Shown here piece by piece: positions 28,264 through 39,116 of a stretch of 64,000 nucleotides of DNA. Numbering within the stretch: the first letter of the stretch is position 1; each line of letters starts with the position of its first letter. Location: contig NZ_CP025085.1 in assembly GCF_002847015.1 (NCBI RefSeq), positions 3,906,001-3,970,000 on the forward strand, in the 5' to 3' direction. The notes below the pieces were generated by a model. It had not been told where the DNA came from. It saw only the letters and a program-made list of their open reading frames with translations, and did not search any database. Made by a program: the position numbers and the translations under genes. Origin of the DNA: Prodigiosinella confusarubida. Its GTDB lineage: Bacteria > Pseudomonadota > Gammaproteobacteria > Enterobacterales > Enterobacteriaceae.

Positions 28264-30096
28264 TCACAACCCCTGCATCAGTTGCTTGATATCTTTATTC
28301 TTCTGGTACTGCTTATTTTTGCCTATCCATTCATTTAGTCGTTTCTTCATTTCATCTTGCAGACGATTGCGTAGAATTTGATCAACCTGAAGTTGGTAAT
28401 TAAGGTTATGCCAAGAACCATACAAACGGAACGGTATCACGATATCCTGAAGCATCTGTACAACGTTTTTGTCACCTTGCCATCCTTGAGTGACCTTCAC
28501 ACCCAGGTTGACATCACAGCGCTGTGCTGGGAGGTCAAATGTACCCTCACCGGTCAGTGACAATATGTCGGAACGACCATCCAACGCCTGTAGCTGTAAT
28601 TTACCCGCGCTAAGACGAGCTTTAGCGGTCATCTGCCGCACTTCGGTATAACGTTCATAATTGCCTTGGCTGTGGACGCTGCTGTTATTACGCTCAACCG
28701 CCTGCTGAATCATCTGTTGAATATTCAGGCCATTCAGCCGCAGACCCGTCGCCTGCAACGTGGCATTGCCATGCCACTGTGACATAACTGCGGCGGCAGA
28801 AAGTGAATTGCCACTCATATCCCCTTGCAGACTAAGCTTGCCACTTAGGGTTTCCGGCAAACCAAAAGCGTGTAGCAGTGGTGATAACGCTATATTTCGA
28901 AGATCCGGTTGTACGGTAATAGAGGGAGACGCATCTATATTCATCGATCCTGGCAACGAAAAACGCCCATCGCCTAAGGTACCCACTAAGGTGGGCACCG
29001 ATAGTTCCCCACGTTGATTGGTCGCCTGTAGTGCAAACTGGGTAACATGCAAGCCGTGATAAATTAGCTCATCGGCATCAATGGCAACATGGGCGGTAAA
29101 ACCTCTCAACACTTCATTATCTTTTTGACCTGTCACATCTTTAGAAATCACTGGCTTGGCTGCAATGGCTTTATCTGCCGGCGCATCGCTATCCTGGAAC
29201 TGTGCCAGTCCCAGTAATTCGTCCAGATCCAGTCGCGTAGATTTCAGACTCAGTATGTAGTCAGGAACACTACCCAGTACTGCCGTCGCAGAGCCTGTCA
29301 ACTGACTGTTATTAGCGCTCAAGGCAAATTGACTGATGGTCATTTTTTCTGGTTGCTGTTGGTAACTGGCTTTCAGACTGCCTTTACCACTGATACCGGT
29401 CACCGGAATCCCTGCGCCCTGCAGCTGATAATCAAACTTTTCAACACTGGCGCTGACTTGTTGTGGGAAATGCTGCATGTCCATGTTGGCTGCCAACGTA
29501 AACGATAAGTCACGCTGATCACGGTTAATACGGCTGGACAGCTCCAGCTGTAGCTGATTGGCGCTGTTACGCACAACTTTCAGATTAATGTCACGGACAT
29601 TAATCAAATCGTTATCAGTACGCTGGAAGACTAACAGGCTGTCGGTCACTTCTATACGGTTAATATCAAAGCGCCAGCCCGTTTCTTCTCCTGGTTCTGA
29701 AGGCCCAGGAGGAGCAATAGGTGCTCGACTCATCCGTTTAGCGGCACTTTCCGGTGTAAAGCGAATTACCGCACCTTTGAGCATCACCTGTTTTACTTCC
29801 AGCCGGTGGGAGAGCAGAGGCCATAACTTGACATCCAGGCGCATGTTTTCTGCGCTGACCAGTGGTATCTCTGCTCCTGGAGCACTCAACGACATACTGC
29901 CGGAAAGAATGCTCAACTCCGGCCATACATGCCAGCGCAATTCGCCATCAAGCTTCAGCTTGTAACCACTGTGCGCTGCCACCTGACGCACCATATAATC
30001 ACGGAAGTCGTTAGGATTGATCAGTACAATCAGCGAGGTCATTCCCACGACCAGCACCACCAGCAGAATAACCAGCGCTGTTAGAAATCTTCTCAT
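28264..30096 (-). CDS. asmA: AsmA outer-membrane assembly-related protein
   Basis: The 610-residue AsmA has one N-terminal membrane anchor (RRFLTALVILLVVLVVG) and a large periplasmic part with the AsmA repeats, including NPNDFRDYMV, LDGELRWHVWP and the C-terminal MIQQAVERN and LTGEGTFDLP blocks. In E. coli it influences outer-membrane protein assembly and LPS level; the family has β-groove proteins proposed to carry phospholipids. The ATG at 30096 is preferred, with GAGGA before it and agreement with the E. coli start. It follows dcd by 42 bp on the same strand and is probably co-transcribed. Confidence 0.93.
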   Translation of the reverse strand: MRRFLTALVILLVVLVVGMTSLIVLINPNDFRDYMVRQVAAHSGYKLKLDGELRWHVWPELSILSGSMSLSAPGAEIPLVSAENMRLDVKLWPLLSHRLEVKQVMLKGAVIRFTPESAAKRMSRAPIAPPGPSEPGEETGWRFDINRIEVTDSLLVFQRTDNDLINVRDINLKVVRNSANQLQLELSSRINRDQRDLSFTLAANMDMQHFPQQVSASVEKFDYQLQGAGIPVTGISGKGSLKASYQQQPEKMTISQFALSANNSQLTGSATAVLGSVPDYILSLKSTRLDLDELLGLAQFQDSDAPADKAIAAKPVISKDVTGQKDNEVLRGFTAHVAIDADELIYHGLHVTQFALQATNQRGELSVPTLVGTLGDGRFSLPGSMNIDASPSITVQPDLRNIALSPLLHAFGLPETLSGKLSLQGDMSGNSLSAAAVMSQWHGNATLQATGLRLNGLNIQQMIQQAVERNNSSVHSQGNYERYTEVRQMTAKARLSAGKLQLQALDGRSDILSLTGEGTFDLPAQRCDVNLGVKVTQGWQGDKNVVQMLQDIVIPFRLYGSWHNLNYQLQVDQILRNRLQDEMKKRLNEWIGKNKQYQKNKDIKQLMQGL

Positions 30097-30138
30097 GCCA
30101 TCCTCATTACAATAGGCATACAGCAAACTGTCGGGAAG

Positions 30139-30720
30139 CTAGTCTTCATCAATCCGGCTTGCGACAGCACCTTTCTGATCTTTATATTTAGCGTCCTGAC
30201 GACGATTATAAGGCCTTGCTGCCGGACCGGATAATGGTTCAAAACTCAGGGCACCAATCATCATGCCGGGGCGTAATGCCAACGGCAACTTACCTGAATT
30301 ATAGAACTCCAGCACGATGAGTCCCTGCCAACCAGGATCAATACGGTGTGCCGTGACATGAACCATCAACCCTAAACGCGCCAGTGAGGAGCGGCCATCC
30401 AGCCATCCAACCAGATTATCTGGCAGTGTTACCGACTCCAGCGTCACAGCTAACGCCAATTCTCCCGGATGTAGGAAAAAAGCTTCTTTTTCGGTCAGAT
30501 TGATTTCGTCACTCATCACGCGATCCAACGCAGCACTGACTTCGTCTTTCGGACCACTTAAATCAATGAAAGGCGCCGTATGTCCACAAAATACGCGAAA
30601 TTGATGGCCTAATCGGACATCCACTGTGGCACCATTAATTCGCTCTTGAGGGGGGCGAGGCGTAATCACCAATCGGCCATCATCCAGCCACCTTTCAATA
30701 TCACGATCACACAGTCTCAT
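30139..30720 (-). CDS. dcd: dCTP deaminase
   Basis: Dcd deaminates dCTP to dUTP, feeding thymidylate synthesis. The protein is 193 residues, the exact family length for E. coli-type enzymes. Conserved motifs include the substrate loop [10 protein letters not shown], the catalytic Glu in VLEFYNSG and the C-terminal lid. The ATG at 30720 ([12 protein letters not shown]) is chosen over one four codons upstream because GGAGA precedes it and family members start there. It stands between udk and asmA as in E. coli. Confidence 0.95.
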   Translation of the reverse strand: MRLCDRDIERWLDDGRLVITPRPPQERINGATVDVRLGHQFRVFCGHTAPFIDLSGPKDEVSAALDRVMSDEINLTEKEAFFLHPGELALAVTLESVTLPDNLVGWLDGRSSLARLGLMVHVTAHRIDPGWQGLIVLEFYNSGKLPLALRPGMMIGALSFEPLSGPAARPYNRRQDAKYKDQKGAVASRIDED

Positions 30721-30788
30721 TATTTTCTCCACTCAAGCAAGGTACCCACTAAAACGGCCACAGCCAGCCAGAAATCACCATGCCGACA

Positions 30789-30936
30789 ATATATCCGTCA
30801 TCTTTCAGGTGCAGGTGTGTTGGCATCATTCAAATCTGCCCCGACAGACTCATCACTCGAACCATCTACTGATGCAGGCTCATCGGGATTTATTCTTTCA
30901 CCGTCGTTCTGCATCTTGAAATCTATTGGGTCTACA
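30789..30936. repeat. palindromic intergenic repeat (copy B, degenerate)
   Basis: In the dcd-udk gap, GCAGGTGTGTTGGCATCATTCA and CTCATCGGGATTTATTCTTT correspond to parts of the reverse complement of the repeat at 24642-24765, ending in a GGGTCT where copy A has GGTAT. It has diverged and gained ~24 bp of centre. A 38-codon frame can be read through it but it is not a gene. Confidence 0.55.
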
Positions 30937-30956
30937 TACAATAATAAAAAAACAAA

Positions 30957-31598
30957 TTATTCAAAGAATTGACTAATTTTTGCTTTCAAGATATCAATCG
31001 CAATCCGATTTTTTCCGCCTCGCGGGACAATAATATCGGCATACTGCTTGGATGGTTCGATAAATTGCAAAAACATCGGACGAACGGTTTTCTGGTACTG
31101 CTCCATTACCGAATCCATCGAACGCCCGCGCTCATTAACATCACGGCGCATACGACGCAGCAAGCAGATATCCAACGGTGTATCGACAAAAATGGAAAAA
31201 TTCAGCTCTTCCCGTAACCGGGCATCCGTTAATAACAGAATACCTTCCAGAATAATCACTTTCTTTGGTTCAAGTTGTACCGTTTCCTTTAACCGGGTAT
31301 GTTCCACATAGCTATACCGGGGCAATTCAATTGGTTGCCCTACCTTCAGCATTTTCAGATGCTGTAGCAGCAAACCATGATCCATCGCGCCAGGATGGTC
31401 ATAATTAGTTTTAACCCGAGTTTCCATGGTCAGATGAGTCTGGTCCTTGTAATAACTGTCTTCCGACACGACACCAATATGTTCATCGCCAACCTGATCA
31501 CGTAACTCACGGTAAAGCGTACTGGATATAAGACTTTTGCCAGATGCAGATGCTCCGGCAATCCCGATGATGACACACTGATGAGATTTATCAGTCAT
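30957..31598 (-). CDS. udk: uridine kinase
   Basis: Udk phosphorylates uridine and cytidine in pyrimidine salvage. The 213-residue protein is nearly identical in layout to E. coli Udk: P-loop [11 protein letters not shown] at ~12-22, [15 protein letters not shown], and [17 protein letters not shown] in the lid. The start at 31598 ([12 protein letters not shown]) matches the family; the longer frame to 31682 adds 28 residues with no counterpart. It lies upstream of dcd, same direction, separated by the repeat-bearing spacer. Confidence 0.95.
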   Translation of the reverse strand: MTDKSHQCVIIGIAGASASGKSLISSTLYRELRDQVGDEHIGVVSEDSYYKDQTHLTMETRVKTNYDHPGAMDHGLLLQHLKMLKVGQPIELPRYSYVEHTRLKETVQLEPKKVIILEGILLLTDARLREELNFSIFVDTPLDICLLRRMRRDVNERGRSMDSVMEQYQKTVRPMFLQFIEPSKQYADIIVPRGGKNRIAIDILKAKISQFFE

Positions 31599-31770
31599 GG
31601 TAATAAAGACCTGATTCACAAAATAAAGGAGGGGATGCATCGCCAGGATGCCCTGGCGCAGGCAATTATAGGGAGTTAGCACGGTTCATGCCAGCGTTTC
31701 GCGGAAACATGGCATTCAGATGGTGGGTTTCCGCGCCCTCTGCCGATGACGCGGAATGATGCGATGCCAA

Positions 31771-32880
31771 TTACAATGAGCGAACGGCTATCTCGGTGGG
31801 AATAACTTCACCCTGCCAGTACAGTTGAGCGGCCACACGACCGGCCAACTCACGGTAGAGTGATGTAAACTCACTATCCGGGTGGCTGACCACCGTCGGC
31901 TCACCACGATCCAGATCCTCGCGCAAGGAAATGTGCAGCGGCAACTGTCCCAGCAGAACACAGTGATATTTTTCTACCAGTTTCTGCGCACCACCGGTGC
32001 CAAAAATAGGCTCAAGATGGCCACAGTTGCTGCAAATATGCACACTCATGTTTTCTACAACCCCCAATACCGGCACGTTAACCTTCTCAAACATGACGAT
32101 ACCTTTCATTGCATCCACCAAGGCAATATCCTGCGGCGTGGTGACCACGACAGCCCCCGTGACGGGCACGCTCTGTGCCAGTGTGAGCTGAATGTCTCCG
32201 GTTCCCGGCGGCATATCCAGCACCAGATAATCCAGATCCGGCCACAGCGTATCCTGTAGCAGTTGCAGCAAGGCTTTACTGGCCATCGGTCCGCGCCACA
32301 CCATAGCATTATCATCAGTAACCAGATAGCCAATTGAATTGGTTGCCAGCCCATGCGCCATGATCGGTGCCATATGCTGACCGTCAGGTGACGTAGGACG
32401 TTCGTTGACCGCGCCCAGCATCGTAGGTATCGAAGGACCGTAGATATCAGCATCCAAAATACCGACGCTGGCACCTTCCGCCGCCAGTGCCAACGCCATA
32501 TTCACCGCTGTGCTGGACTTCCCTACTCCACCCTTGCCGGAACTGACGGCAATAATATTTTTAACGCCTTTGATTCCAGGCTGGTCGTTCACCCGGCGCA
32601 ACGTCGCGATATTATGTGATAATCGCCATTCCACTACTGTGGCGCCACTCAAACGCAGCAATTCGGCGCTAACCGTTTCCTTTAATACTTCCAGGCCACT
32701 CAACCAGACAAACGGCATGGTCAGTTCAATATGTAATACGCCATCCAGCAACGCACAATGATGCAGTGCATTAAGTGTCGTCAGGTTATTTTTGAGTGTT
32801 GGATGCTTAAAAGTAGACAGCACTCCGGTAACCATGGCACGCAACGCATCAGGGCTCTGCTCGGAGAGTTTATCGTTCAT
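31771..32880 (-). CDS. apbC: iron-sulfur cluster carrier protein ApbC/Mrp
   Basis: The 369-residue P-loop ATPase binds and transfers [4Fe-4S] clusters. It has the deviant Walker A motif SSGKGGVGKSST, Walker B LVLDMPPGTGD and the cluster-binding CSNC in VHICSNCGHLEP. An N-terminal DUF59-like domain covers ~1-90. It is divergent from metG, as in other enterobacteria. Length equals E. coli Mrp. Confidence 0.95.
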   Translation of the reverse strand: MNDKLSEQSPDALRAMVTGVLSTFKHPTLKNNLTTLNALHHCALLDGVLHIELTMPFVWLSGLEVLKETVSAELLRLSGATVVEWRLSHNIATLRRVNDQPGIKGVKNIIAVSSGKGGVGKSSTAVNMALALAAEGASVGILDADIYGPSIPTMLGAVNERPTSPDGQHMAPIMAHGLATNSIGYLVTDDNAMVWRGPMASKALLQLLQDTLWPDLDYLVLDMPPGTGDIQLTLAQSVPVTGAVVVTTPQDIALVDAMKGIVMFEKVNVPVLGVVENMSVHICSNCGHLEPIFGTGGAQKLVEKYHCVLLGQLPLHISLREDLDRGEPTVVSHPDSEFTSLYRELAGRVAAQLYWQGEVIPTEIAVRSL

Positions 32881-33137
32881 CCCGGCTCCTTGAAATTTGG
32901 TTATTTACCGATAAAAAACCGCTATAGCATATCAGAACGCCACGCTCCTGATGTACTGAAGGTCAAAAAACCGGGAGATAAACGAAAACGTGTTCCGGGC
33001 ACGGTGGCCACCACGGGGAGGCGTATTCTCTTTGCCCCAATCTTCGTTTACACACACCAGCGGTTTACGTGCCAAGGCGCTATCGGTTAACATCAACACT
33101 TCGTCTCAATCACCATACAAAAAGCAAGTTCCCCACT

Positions 33138-35168
33138 ATGACTCAAGTCGCAAAGAAAATATTGGTAACGTGCGCGCTACCTTACGCTAACGGTTCTATT
33201 CACCTCGGCCATATGCTTGAACACATTCAGGCAGATATCTGGGTTCGTTACCAGCGAATGCGCGGCAATCAAGTCAATTTCATCTGTGCAGATGATGCCC
33301 ACGGCACACCGATCATGCTGAAAGCACAACAACTGGGCATTACGCCCGAGCAGATGATTGCGGAGATGAGTCAGGAACATCAGCAGGATTTTGCTGGCTT
33401 TAATATCAGCTACGACAACTATCACTCGACACACAGCGAGGAGAACCGTGAGATTTCCAGCCTGATCTACCATCGGCTGAAAGAGAACGGTTTTATCAAA
33501 ACCCGGACTATTTCCCAATTGTACGATCCAGAAAAAGGCATGTTTTTGCCGGATCGTTTTGTAAAAGGTACCTGTCCAAAATGCAAGTCACCGGATCAAT
33601 ATGGCGACAATTGCGAAGTCTGCGGTGCCACTTATAGCCCGACTGAACTTATCAACCCAAAATCAGCGGTTTCCGGCGCCACACCGGTGATGCGTGAATC
33701 TGAGCACTTCTTCTTCGACCTGCCGGCTTTCAGTGACATGTTACAGAGCTGGACCCGTTCCGGTGCGTTGCAAGAACAAGTCGCCAACAAAATGCAGGAG
33801 TGGTTTGATGCGGGGCTGCAACAGTGGGATATCACTCGCGACGCGCCTTACTTTGGCTTTGAAGTGCCTGATGTTCCGGGAAAATACTTTTACGTTTGGC
33901 TGGATGCGCCTATCGGCTACATGGGTTCCTTTAAAAACCTGTGTGATAAACGCGATGATCTAAATTTCGATGAATACTGGCGCAAAGACGCCACTACCGA
34001 TCTCTATCACTTCATCGGTAAGGATATTGTGTATTTCCACAGTCTGTTCTGGCCGGCGATGCTGGAAGGCAGTAACTTCCGTAAACCAACCAATCTGTTT
34101 GTTCATGGTTATGTGACGGTCAACGGCGCGAAAATGTCCAAATCGCGCGGCACGTTCATCAAGGCAAGTACCTACCTGAAACACCTGGACGCCGATTGTC
34201 TGCGTTACTACTACGCAGCCAAACTCTCCTCCCGTATTGATGACATCGACCTCAATCTGGAAGACTTCATACAGCGCGTAAATGCCGATATTGTTAATAA
34301 AGTAGTCAATCTGGCCTCACGTAACGCGGGCTTCATCAATAAGCGTTTTGGTGGCCAGTTGGCTGATCAATTGGCTGATCCGGCGCTGTATAAAACCTTT
34401 ACCGATGCGGCACAAAACATTGCCGATGCCTATAACAACCGGGAATCCGGGAAAGCAATCCGCGAAATAATGGCACTGGCGGATATGGCCAACCGTTACG
34501 TGGACGAGCAGGCTCCGTGGGTGGTGGCAAAACAGGAAGGGCGTGACGCGGACCTGCAAGCGATCTGCTCAATGGGCATTAATCTGTTCCGTGTGCTGAT
34601 GACCTACCTGAAACCAGTATTGCCCATGCTGACCGAACGTGCAGAAGCTTTCCTGAACACGGAGTTGACCTGGGATGCGATCGCCCAACCGCTGACCCAC
34701 CACTCAATCAAGGCGTTTAAAGCACTGTTTAATCGTATTGAACTGCCACAAGTACAATCGATGATTGACGCGTCTAAAGAAGATATTGCAGCAGCGTCTA
34801 ACGCCGTAACGGGTCCCCTGGCGGATAACCCGATTCAAGACGTTATCGGGTTTGACGACTTTGACAAAGTGGATATGCGCGTGGCGCTGATCACGGCAGC
34901 CGAACTGGTTGATGGTTCAGACAAATTGCTGCGTCTGACCCTGGACATCGGCGGTGAAACCCGTCAGGTATTCTCCGGTATCCGGGCCGCCTACCCAGAC
35001 CCGGCCAAACTGGAAGGCCGACTGACGGTAATGGTGGCTAATCTGGCGCCTCGCAAAATGCGCTTTGGCGTTTCCGAAGGGATGGTCATGGCAGCCGGCC
35101 CGGGCGGGAAAGATATTTTCCTGTTAAGCCCAGATAGCGGTGCCCAGCCAGGTATGCAGATAAAATAG
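33138..35168 (+). CDS. metG: methionyl-tRNA synthetase
   Basis: MetG charges tRNA-Met. The 676-residue protein has the class I signature HLGH in [16 protein letters not shown], the zinc-binding cysteines CPKC and CEVC, the KMSKS loop and the C-terminal tRNA-binding domain typical of the dimeric enterobacterial enzyme ([19 protein letters not shown]). The ATG at 33138 ([12 protein letters not shown]) matches E. coli; the frame opens 23 codons earlier without support. A terminator follows at once. Confidence 0.97.
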   Translation: MTQVAKKILVTCALPYANGSIHLGHMLEHIQADIWVRYQRMRGNQVNFICADDAHGTPIMLKAQQLGITPEQMIAEMSQEHQQDFAGFNISYDNYHSTHSEENREISSLIYHRLKENGFIKTRTISQLYDPEKGMFLPDRFVKGTCPKCKSPDQYGDNCEVCGATYSPTELINPKSAVSGATPVMRESEHFFFDLPAFSDMLQSWTRSGALQEQVANKMQEWFDAGLQQWDITRDAPYFGFEVPDVPGKYFYVWLDAPIGYMGSFKNLCDKRDDLNFDEYWRKDATTDLYHFIGKDIVYFHSLFWPAMLEGSNFRKPTNLFVHGYVTVNGAKMSKSRGTFIKASTYLKHLDADCLRYYYAAKLSSRIDDIDLNLEDFIQRVNADIVNKVVNLASRNAGFINKRFGGQLADQLADPALYKTFTDAAQNIADAYNNRESGKAIREIMALADMANRYVDEQAPWVVAKQEGRDADLQAICSMGINLFRVLMTYLKPVLPMLTERAEAFLNTELTWDAIAQPLTHHSIKAFKALFNRIELPQVQSMIDASKEDIAAASNAVTGPLADNPIQDVIGFDDFDKVDMRVALITAAELVDGSDKLLRLTLDIGGETRQVFSGIRAAYPDPAKLEGRLTVMVANLAPRKMRFGVSEGMVMAAGPGGKDIFLLSPDSGAQPGMQIK

Positions 35169-35176
35169 TACTGACT

Positions 35177-35206
35177 CGGGCCGGGAAATATTCCGGCCCG
35201 CACTTT
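35177..35206 (+). terminator. metG intrinsic terminator
   Basis: An eight-base GC stem (CGGGCCGG with CCGGCCCG) around GAAATATT is followed by CACTTTT, nine bases past the metG stop. A good rho-independent terminator with a short T-run. Confidence 0.75.
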
Positions 35207-35317
35207 TCATCGGTCACTAGATTGGAATGGCGGCAATTGTTTTTTCCCCGACACACTCCCCACGACGGCGCTGCCTTTGCCTATCTTGCCCTGGTATAGC
35301 AGATTCTCACTTCACTA

Positions 35318-36316
35318 TTAGTCCAGTTGCAGAATGGAAACCCACATCGGGCCCTGACCAACCGCATAGCGCGCCAACGGATGCAACTCACCGGTTTGCT
35401 GATTGATGCGGTAAACCGCAATGTGATGAGATTTCTGACCGGAAGAAATCAGGAAATTCCCGCTATGGTCAATATTGAAACCTCTTGGCTGGGCTTCTGT
35501 CGGCTGGTGGCCGGCTAACGTTAATACACTACCCTCTTGCGAGACCTGGAAAAGACTCAACAGATTGGCAGTACGATCAGAAGTATAGAGATAACGGCCA
35601 TCCGGCGTCATATGGATATCCGCCGCCCAACGGGTATCGGTAAAATCGGCAGGCATGGCATCCAGTGTCTGTACCCGGCGGATCTGTCCATTGACAGTAT
35701 GGCGCTGAAATACATCCACCGTGCTATTCAGTTCATTAACACAGTAGGCAAATTCACGGTTCGGATGGTAGGACATATGACGGGGACCTGCACCGGTGAC
35801 AGCCATCAACGCCGGTGGGTTATGCTCACTTAGCTTTCCGTCATCACCCAAATCATATAGCCGGATGCGATCTTCCTTCAGGCAGGGTGCCCACAGTACC
35901 TGATTGTCCGGGTCAATATTGGTAGAATGGCAACCTTCCAAACCGTCAAGTTGCTGAATCGGCGCTTCCACCACACCACTGGCACCAATCGGGCTGACGC
36001 TGACACAGGCATTACTGTAAGACGCACTGAACAGAAAACGTCCGCACCGATCGGTAGAAAGATGTGTCGGACTACCCGGTAATGGCGCAGAACCGGCTTC
36101 AGACAGCAATCCTTGTGCATCAATACGATAGCTGATCACCCTGAACTCAGGACGAACGCCAACATATAGATGACGCTTATCCGGCGCAATTACCATCGGC
36201 TGTACTTGCCCAGGAACATCCACTACTTGCAAGAGCGTTAGCGCACCTTCAATACCCAACTGCCAGACATGGATCTGCTGACTTTCCGGACTAGCGATAT
36301 AGACAACTTGCTGCAT
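35318..36316 (-). CDS. pgl: 6-phosphogluconolactonase
   Basis: Pgl hydrolyses 6-phosphogluconolactone in the pentose phosphate pathway. The 332-residue protein is a seven-bladed β-propeller of the YbhE type, matching E. coli Pgl through [43 protein letters not shown] and AVGQGPMWV. The ATG at 36316 has AGGAG six bases upstream; the ATG at 36337 does not. It is divergent from ybhA as in E. coli. Confidence 0.95.
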   Translation of the reverse strand: MQQVVYIASPESQQIHVWQLGIEGALTLLQVVDVPGQVQPMVIAPDKRHLYVGVRPEFRVISYRIDAQGLLSEAGSAPLPGSPTHLSTDRCGRFLFSASYSNACVSVSPIGASGVVEAPIQQLDGLEGCHSTNIDPDNQVLWAPCLKEDRIRLYDLGDDGKLSEHNPPALMAVTGAGPRHMSYHPNREFAYCVNELNSTVDVFQRHTVNGQIRRVQTLDAMPADFTDTRWAADIHMTPDGRYLYTSDRTANLLSLFQVSQEGSVLTLAGHQPTEAQPRGFNIDHSGNFLISSGQKSHHIAVYRINQQTGELHPLARYAVGQGPMWVSILQLD

Positions 36317-36496
36317 GAGATTCTCCTTGTTACGCAAATTATGCGGCTAGACACCGACTCCAATGGAGTGAGTGGGGTGTGCTCTGTTTGGCCGCAGCTC
36401 CGACTTGAAATGGCAAATAAAACAACCCTATTGGGATAGGTGAACTTACAGTGTACCATCTGCTGAAAGACGACTTTATAACCTGATGAGATAATT

Positions 36497-37318
36497 ATGA
36501 CCTATCGTGTAATCGCGCTTGATCTAGATGGTACTTTACTGAACCAACAGAAAAAGATCTTGCCGGAATCACTGGCAGCACTGGCATTAGCCCGACAAGC
36601 CGGAATAACCGTACTGATTGTGACAGGTCGCCATCACTCGGCTATCCATCCCTTTTATCAGGCGCTACAGTTGGATACACCCGCAATCTGCTGCAATGGC
36701 ACGTATCTGTATAATTATCAGACCAAACAAACGTCGGAAACCAACCCACTGACTGCCACACAAGCTAAAAACGTGCTACATCTGCTTGATCAGTTTGATG
36801 TTCACGGCCTGATGTATGCTGACGACGCCATGTTATATCAACATTCTACCGGCCACGTCACCCGATCACTGGCTTGGGCGGAAACACTGCCCGAACTGCA
36901 ACGCCCTACATTTACCTATGTCAAAAACCTGTTCACCGCCGCGGATGATGCGTGCGCTATCTGGAAATTTGCCACATCACATGCGGACAGTACCGCACTG
37001 AATAAGCTTGCCGAATTGATAGAAAAAGAGCTGGGATTAACCTGCGAGTGGTCATGGCAGGATCAGGTCGATATCGCTCAGGCGGGCAACAGCAAAGGAA
37101 AGCTATTACAGAAGTGGGTGGAATCACAGGACATCGACATGAAAGAGGTGATTGCCTTTGGTGATAATTTTAATGATATCAGTATGCTGTCAGTCGCTGG
37201 GCTGGGTATTGCCATGGGGAACAGTGCCGATGAAGTGAAAGCGCACGCCGACCTGGTAATTGGTCATAATGAGCAGCCGGTGATCGCGGAAACGATCATG
37301 AAACGGGTGTTGGCATAG
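36497..37318 (+). CDS. ybhA: HAD-family sugar/pyridoxal phosphatase
   Basis: This is a 273-residue Cof-type HAD phosphatase. Motif I is DLDGTLL with the nucleophile Asp near residue 10, motif II lies in IVTGRHH, the conserved Lys in NSKGKLL and motif IV in FGDNFNDISML. The E. coli orthologue YbhA dephosphorylates pyridoxal phosphate and several sugar phosphates in vitro. The gene lies convergent with modC and beside pgl, the same neighbours as in E. coli. Confidence 0.93.
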   Translation: MTYRVIALDLDGTLLNQQKKILPESLAALALARQAGITVLIVTGRHHSAIHPFYQALQLDTPAICCNGTYLYNYQTKQTSETNPLTATQAKNVLHLLDQFDVHGLMYADDAMLYQHSTGHVTRSLAWAETLPELQRPTFTYVKNLFTAADDACAIWKFATSHADSTALNKLAELIEKELGLTCEWSWQDQVDIAQAGNSKGKLLQKWVESQDIDMKEVIAFGDNFNDISMLSVAGLGIAMGNSADEVKAHADLVIGHNEQPVIAETIMKRVLA

Positions 37319-37327
37319 AAAGGTTGA

Positions 37328-37353
37328 TTCCTGCCTGAACACGCAGGCAGGAA
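37328..37353. terminator. stem-loop between ybhA and modC
   Basis: A ten-base perfect stem (TTCCTGCCTG with CAGGCAGGAA) has a six-base loop, located between the convergent ends of ybhA and modC. There is no strong T-run on either strand, so function as a terminator is probable but not certain. Confidence 0.5.
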
Positions 37354-37368
37354 AGGAAATCACCAGGA

Positions 37369-38427
37369 CTACGGTGTTATCGATACGCTTTTTATCTGTG
37401 CATACAGCCATTGATAAGGATGTAGTGCCAATTCATCCCGTGCCCAAGGGGTGATACGGGCCCACAGCACTTGATCACCGATCGACAGCTTAACCTCCAC
37501 CTGCTCACCAACATCAATGCATTCCAGCACTTTGGCCGCCAATACGTTACGAATACTGCTGACCTTTGGTCGTTCCGTCACCAGTGATACATCGGCAGCA
37601 TTGATACGGATACGCTGCTTCACATTCAGTGGCGCATCAATTTTACCCACCCACAGATGCTGTTCACCCAGTGACAATGCGGTCATTGCATAGCGAGGAT
37701 GATGTTCCAGAACGGTGACATTCATAATGCTGCTTTGCTCCTCGCGCGGCAACCACGGACGCAACGCGTTACTAGCCCAGACAGCTTCCAGTTCACCTTG
37801 TGCCTTCACCTTCCCTTTATCCAGCACCAAGACGCGATCAGCTAACCGTAAAATCTCTTCCATGCTATGGCTGACGTACAGGATCGGCGTATTGACTTCT
37901 TTTGACAACCGTTCCAGATAAGGCATCAGCTCGCGCTTGCGGGGTAAATCCAGCGAGGCCAATGGCTCATCCATCAGTAACAGGTCTGGTGCCGTCAGCA
38001 GAGCCCGGCCGATGGCTACTCGCTGCTTCTCCCCGCCAGAGAGTGTCATCGGGTAGCGCTTGAGCAACGGTTCAATACCCAGTAACTGGACGATATCATC
38101 AAACTGACGACGCATGGATGCTGCCATGCCATAGCGCAGATTTCCTTGCACACGGTAATGTGGGAACAAGCGCGCATCCTGAAAAACATAACCAACTTTG
38201 CGCTGTTCCGGTGGCAGGAAAACACGTCGCCGGGTATCCACCAGCACCCGCTCATTAAGCTGAATATACCCTTCATCAAGGTGTGTTAACCCGACGATAG
38301 CATTAATCAATGAGGTTTTCCCGGCACCAGAAACACCAAAGATAGCTGTGATACCATTGGCTGGCAGGTTCGCTTTCACCCTGAGCGTTAAATCACCCAA
38401 TTGCTGGTTAATATCGAGTTGTAGCAT
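37369..38427 (-). CDS. modC: molybdate ABC transporter, ATP-binding protein
   Basis: ModC powers high-affinity molybdate uptake. The 352-residue protein has Walker [10 protein letters not shown], signature [15 protein letters not shown], Walker B LLLMDEP and a C-terminal MOP domain that binds oxyanion ([15 protein letters not shown]). The ATG at 38427 overlaps the modB stop (TAATG), so translation is coupled; the longer frame to 38514 lies inside modB. It is the last gene of modABC, under the ModE operator before modA. Confidence 0.95.
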   Translation of the reverse strand: MLQLDINQQLGDLTLRVKANLPANGITAIFGVSGAGKTSLINAIVGLTHLDEGYIQLNERVLVDTRRRVFLPPEQRKVGYVFQDARLFPHYRVQGNLRYGMAASMRRQFDDIVQLLGIEPLLKRYPMTLSGGEKQRVAIGRALLTAPDLLLMDEPLASLDLPRKRELMPYLERLSKEVNTPILYVSHSMEEILRLADRVLVLDKGKVKAQGELEAVWASNALRPWLPREEQSSIMNVTVLEHHPRYAMTALSLGEQHLWVGKIDAPLNVKQRIRINAADVSLVTERPKVSSIRNVLAAKVLECIDVGEQVEVKLSIGDQVLWARITPWARDELALHPYQWLYAQIKSVSITP

Positions 38428-39116
38428 TATCCCCCCAACCGCCGTCGGCTCCAATGTGTCAGCCACTCCGACAGCAACAGCGATATCAACGAAAGGACAA
38501 TCGCAATAACACATAGCCGCCCGGCCTGCATTTCTGCCCCAGGTGTTTCAATCAATGTGTACATAGCCAGTGGAATAGTGCGCGTTTCATCGGGAATATT
38601 GGACACGAAAGTGATGGTGGCGCCAAACTCACCTAACGAGCGAGCGAAAGCCAACACAGTGCCAACAATAACACCGGGTAACATCAGAGGAAGTGTAATC
38701 GTAAAAAATACCCGCCAGGGATTGGCGCCTAGTGTGCGAGCTGCCAGCTCCAGCCGGGTATCGACGGCTTCCAGCGCCAGGCGAATAGCTCTGACCATCA
38801 AAGGAAAAGCCACCACGGCAGAGGCCAAGGCTGCCCCGCGCCAACTAAAACTGAAGCTGAAGCCAAACCAGTCATAGAGCCATGACCCGATAACACCACG
38901 CCGTCCCATCGCAACCAGTAAAAGATAACCAATCACCACTGGGGGCAACACCAGTGGTAAATGAATAACACTATCCAATAGCGATTTTCCCGGAAAGCGA
39001 CAGCGGACCAAAATCCATGCTACCAGTATTCCCAACGGCAAGCTGCACACGACCGCCACAACCGAAACTTTAAGACTCAGCTCGACGGCCTGCCATTCAT
39101 AATCACTTAGCAACAT
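38427..39116 (-). CDS. modB: molybdate ABC transporter, permease
   Basis: This 229-residue inner-membrane permease has about five to six helices and the EAA loop [16 protein letters not shown] that contacts ModC. The start at 39116 ([11 protein letters not shown]) corresponds to E. coli ModB and overlaps the end of modA by 14 bases; an ATG nine codons upstream is possible. It forms the channel of the ModABC importer. Confidence 0.94.
   Translation of the reverse strand: MLLSDYEWQAVELSLKVSVVAVVCSLPLGILVAWILVRCRFPGKSLLDSVIHLPLVLPPVVIGYLLLVAMGRRGVIGSWLYDWFGFSFSFSWRGAALASAVVAFPLMVRAIRLALEAVDTRLELAARTLGANPWRVFFTITLPLMLPGVIVGTVLAFARSLGEFGATITFVSNIPDETRTIPLAMYTLIETPGAEMQAGRLCVIAIVLSLISLLLSEWLTHWSRRRLGG

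Noticed and set aside
30760-30917. 38-codon minus-strand frame MQNDGERINPDEPASV between udk and dcd
   Set aside because: It coincides with a degenerate copy of the intergenic palindromic repeat and has no ribosome site.
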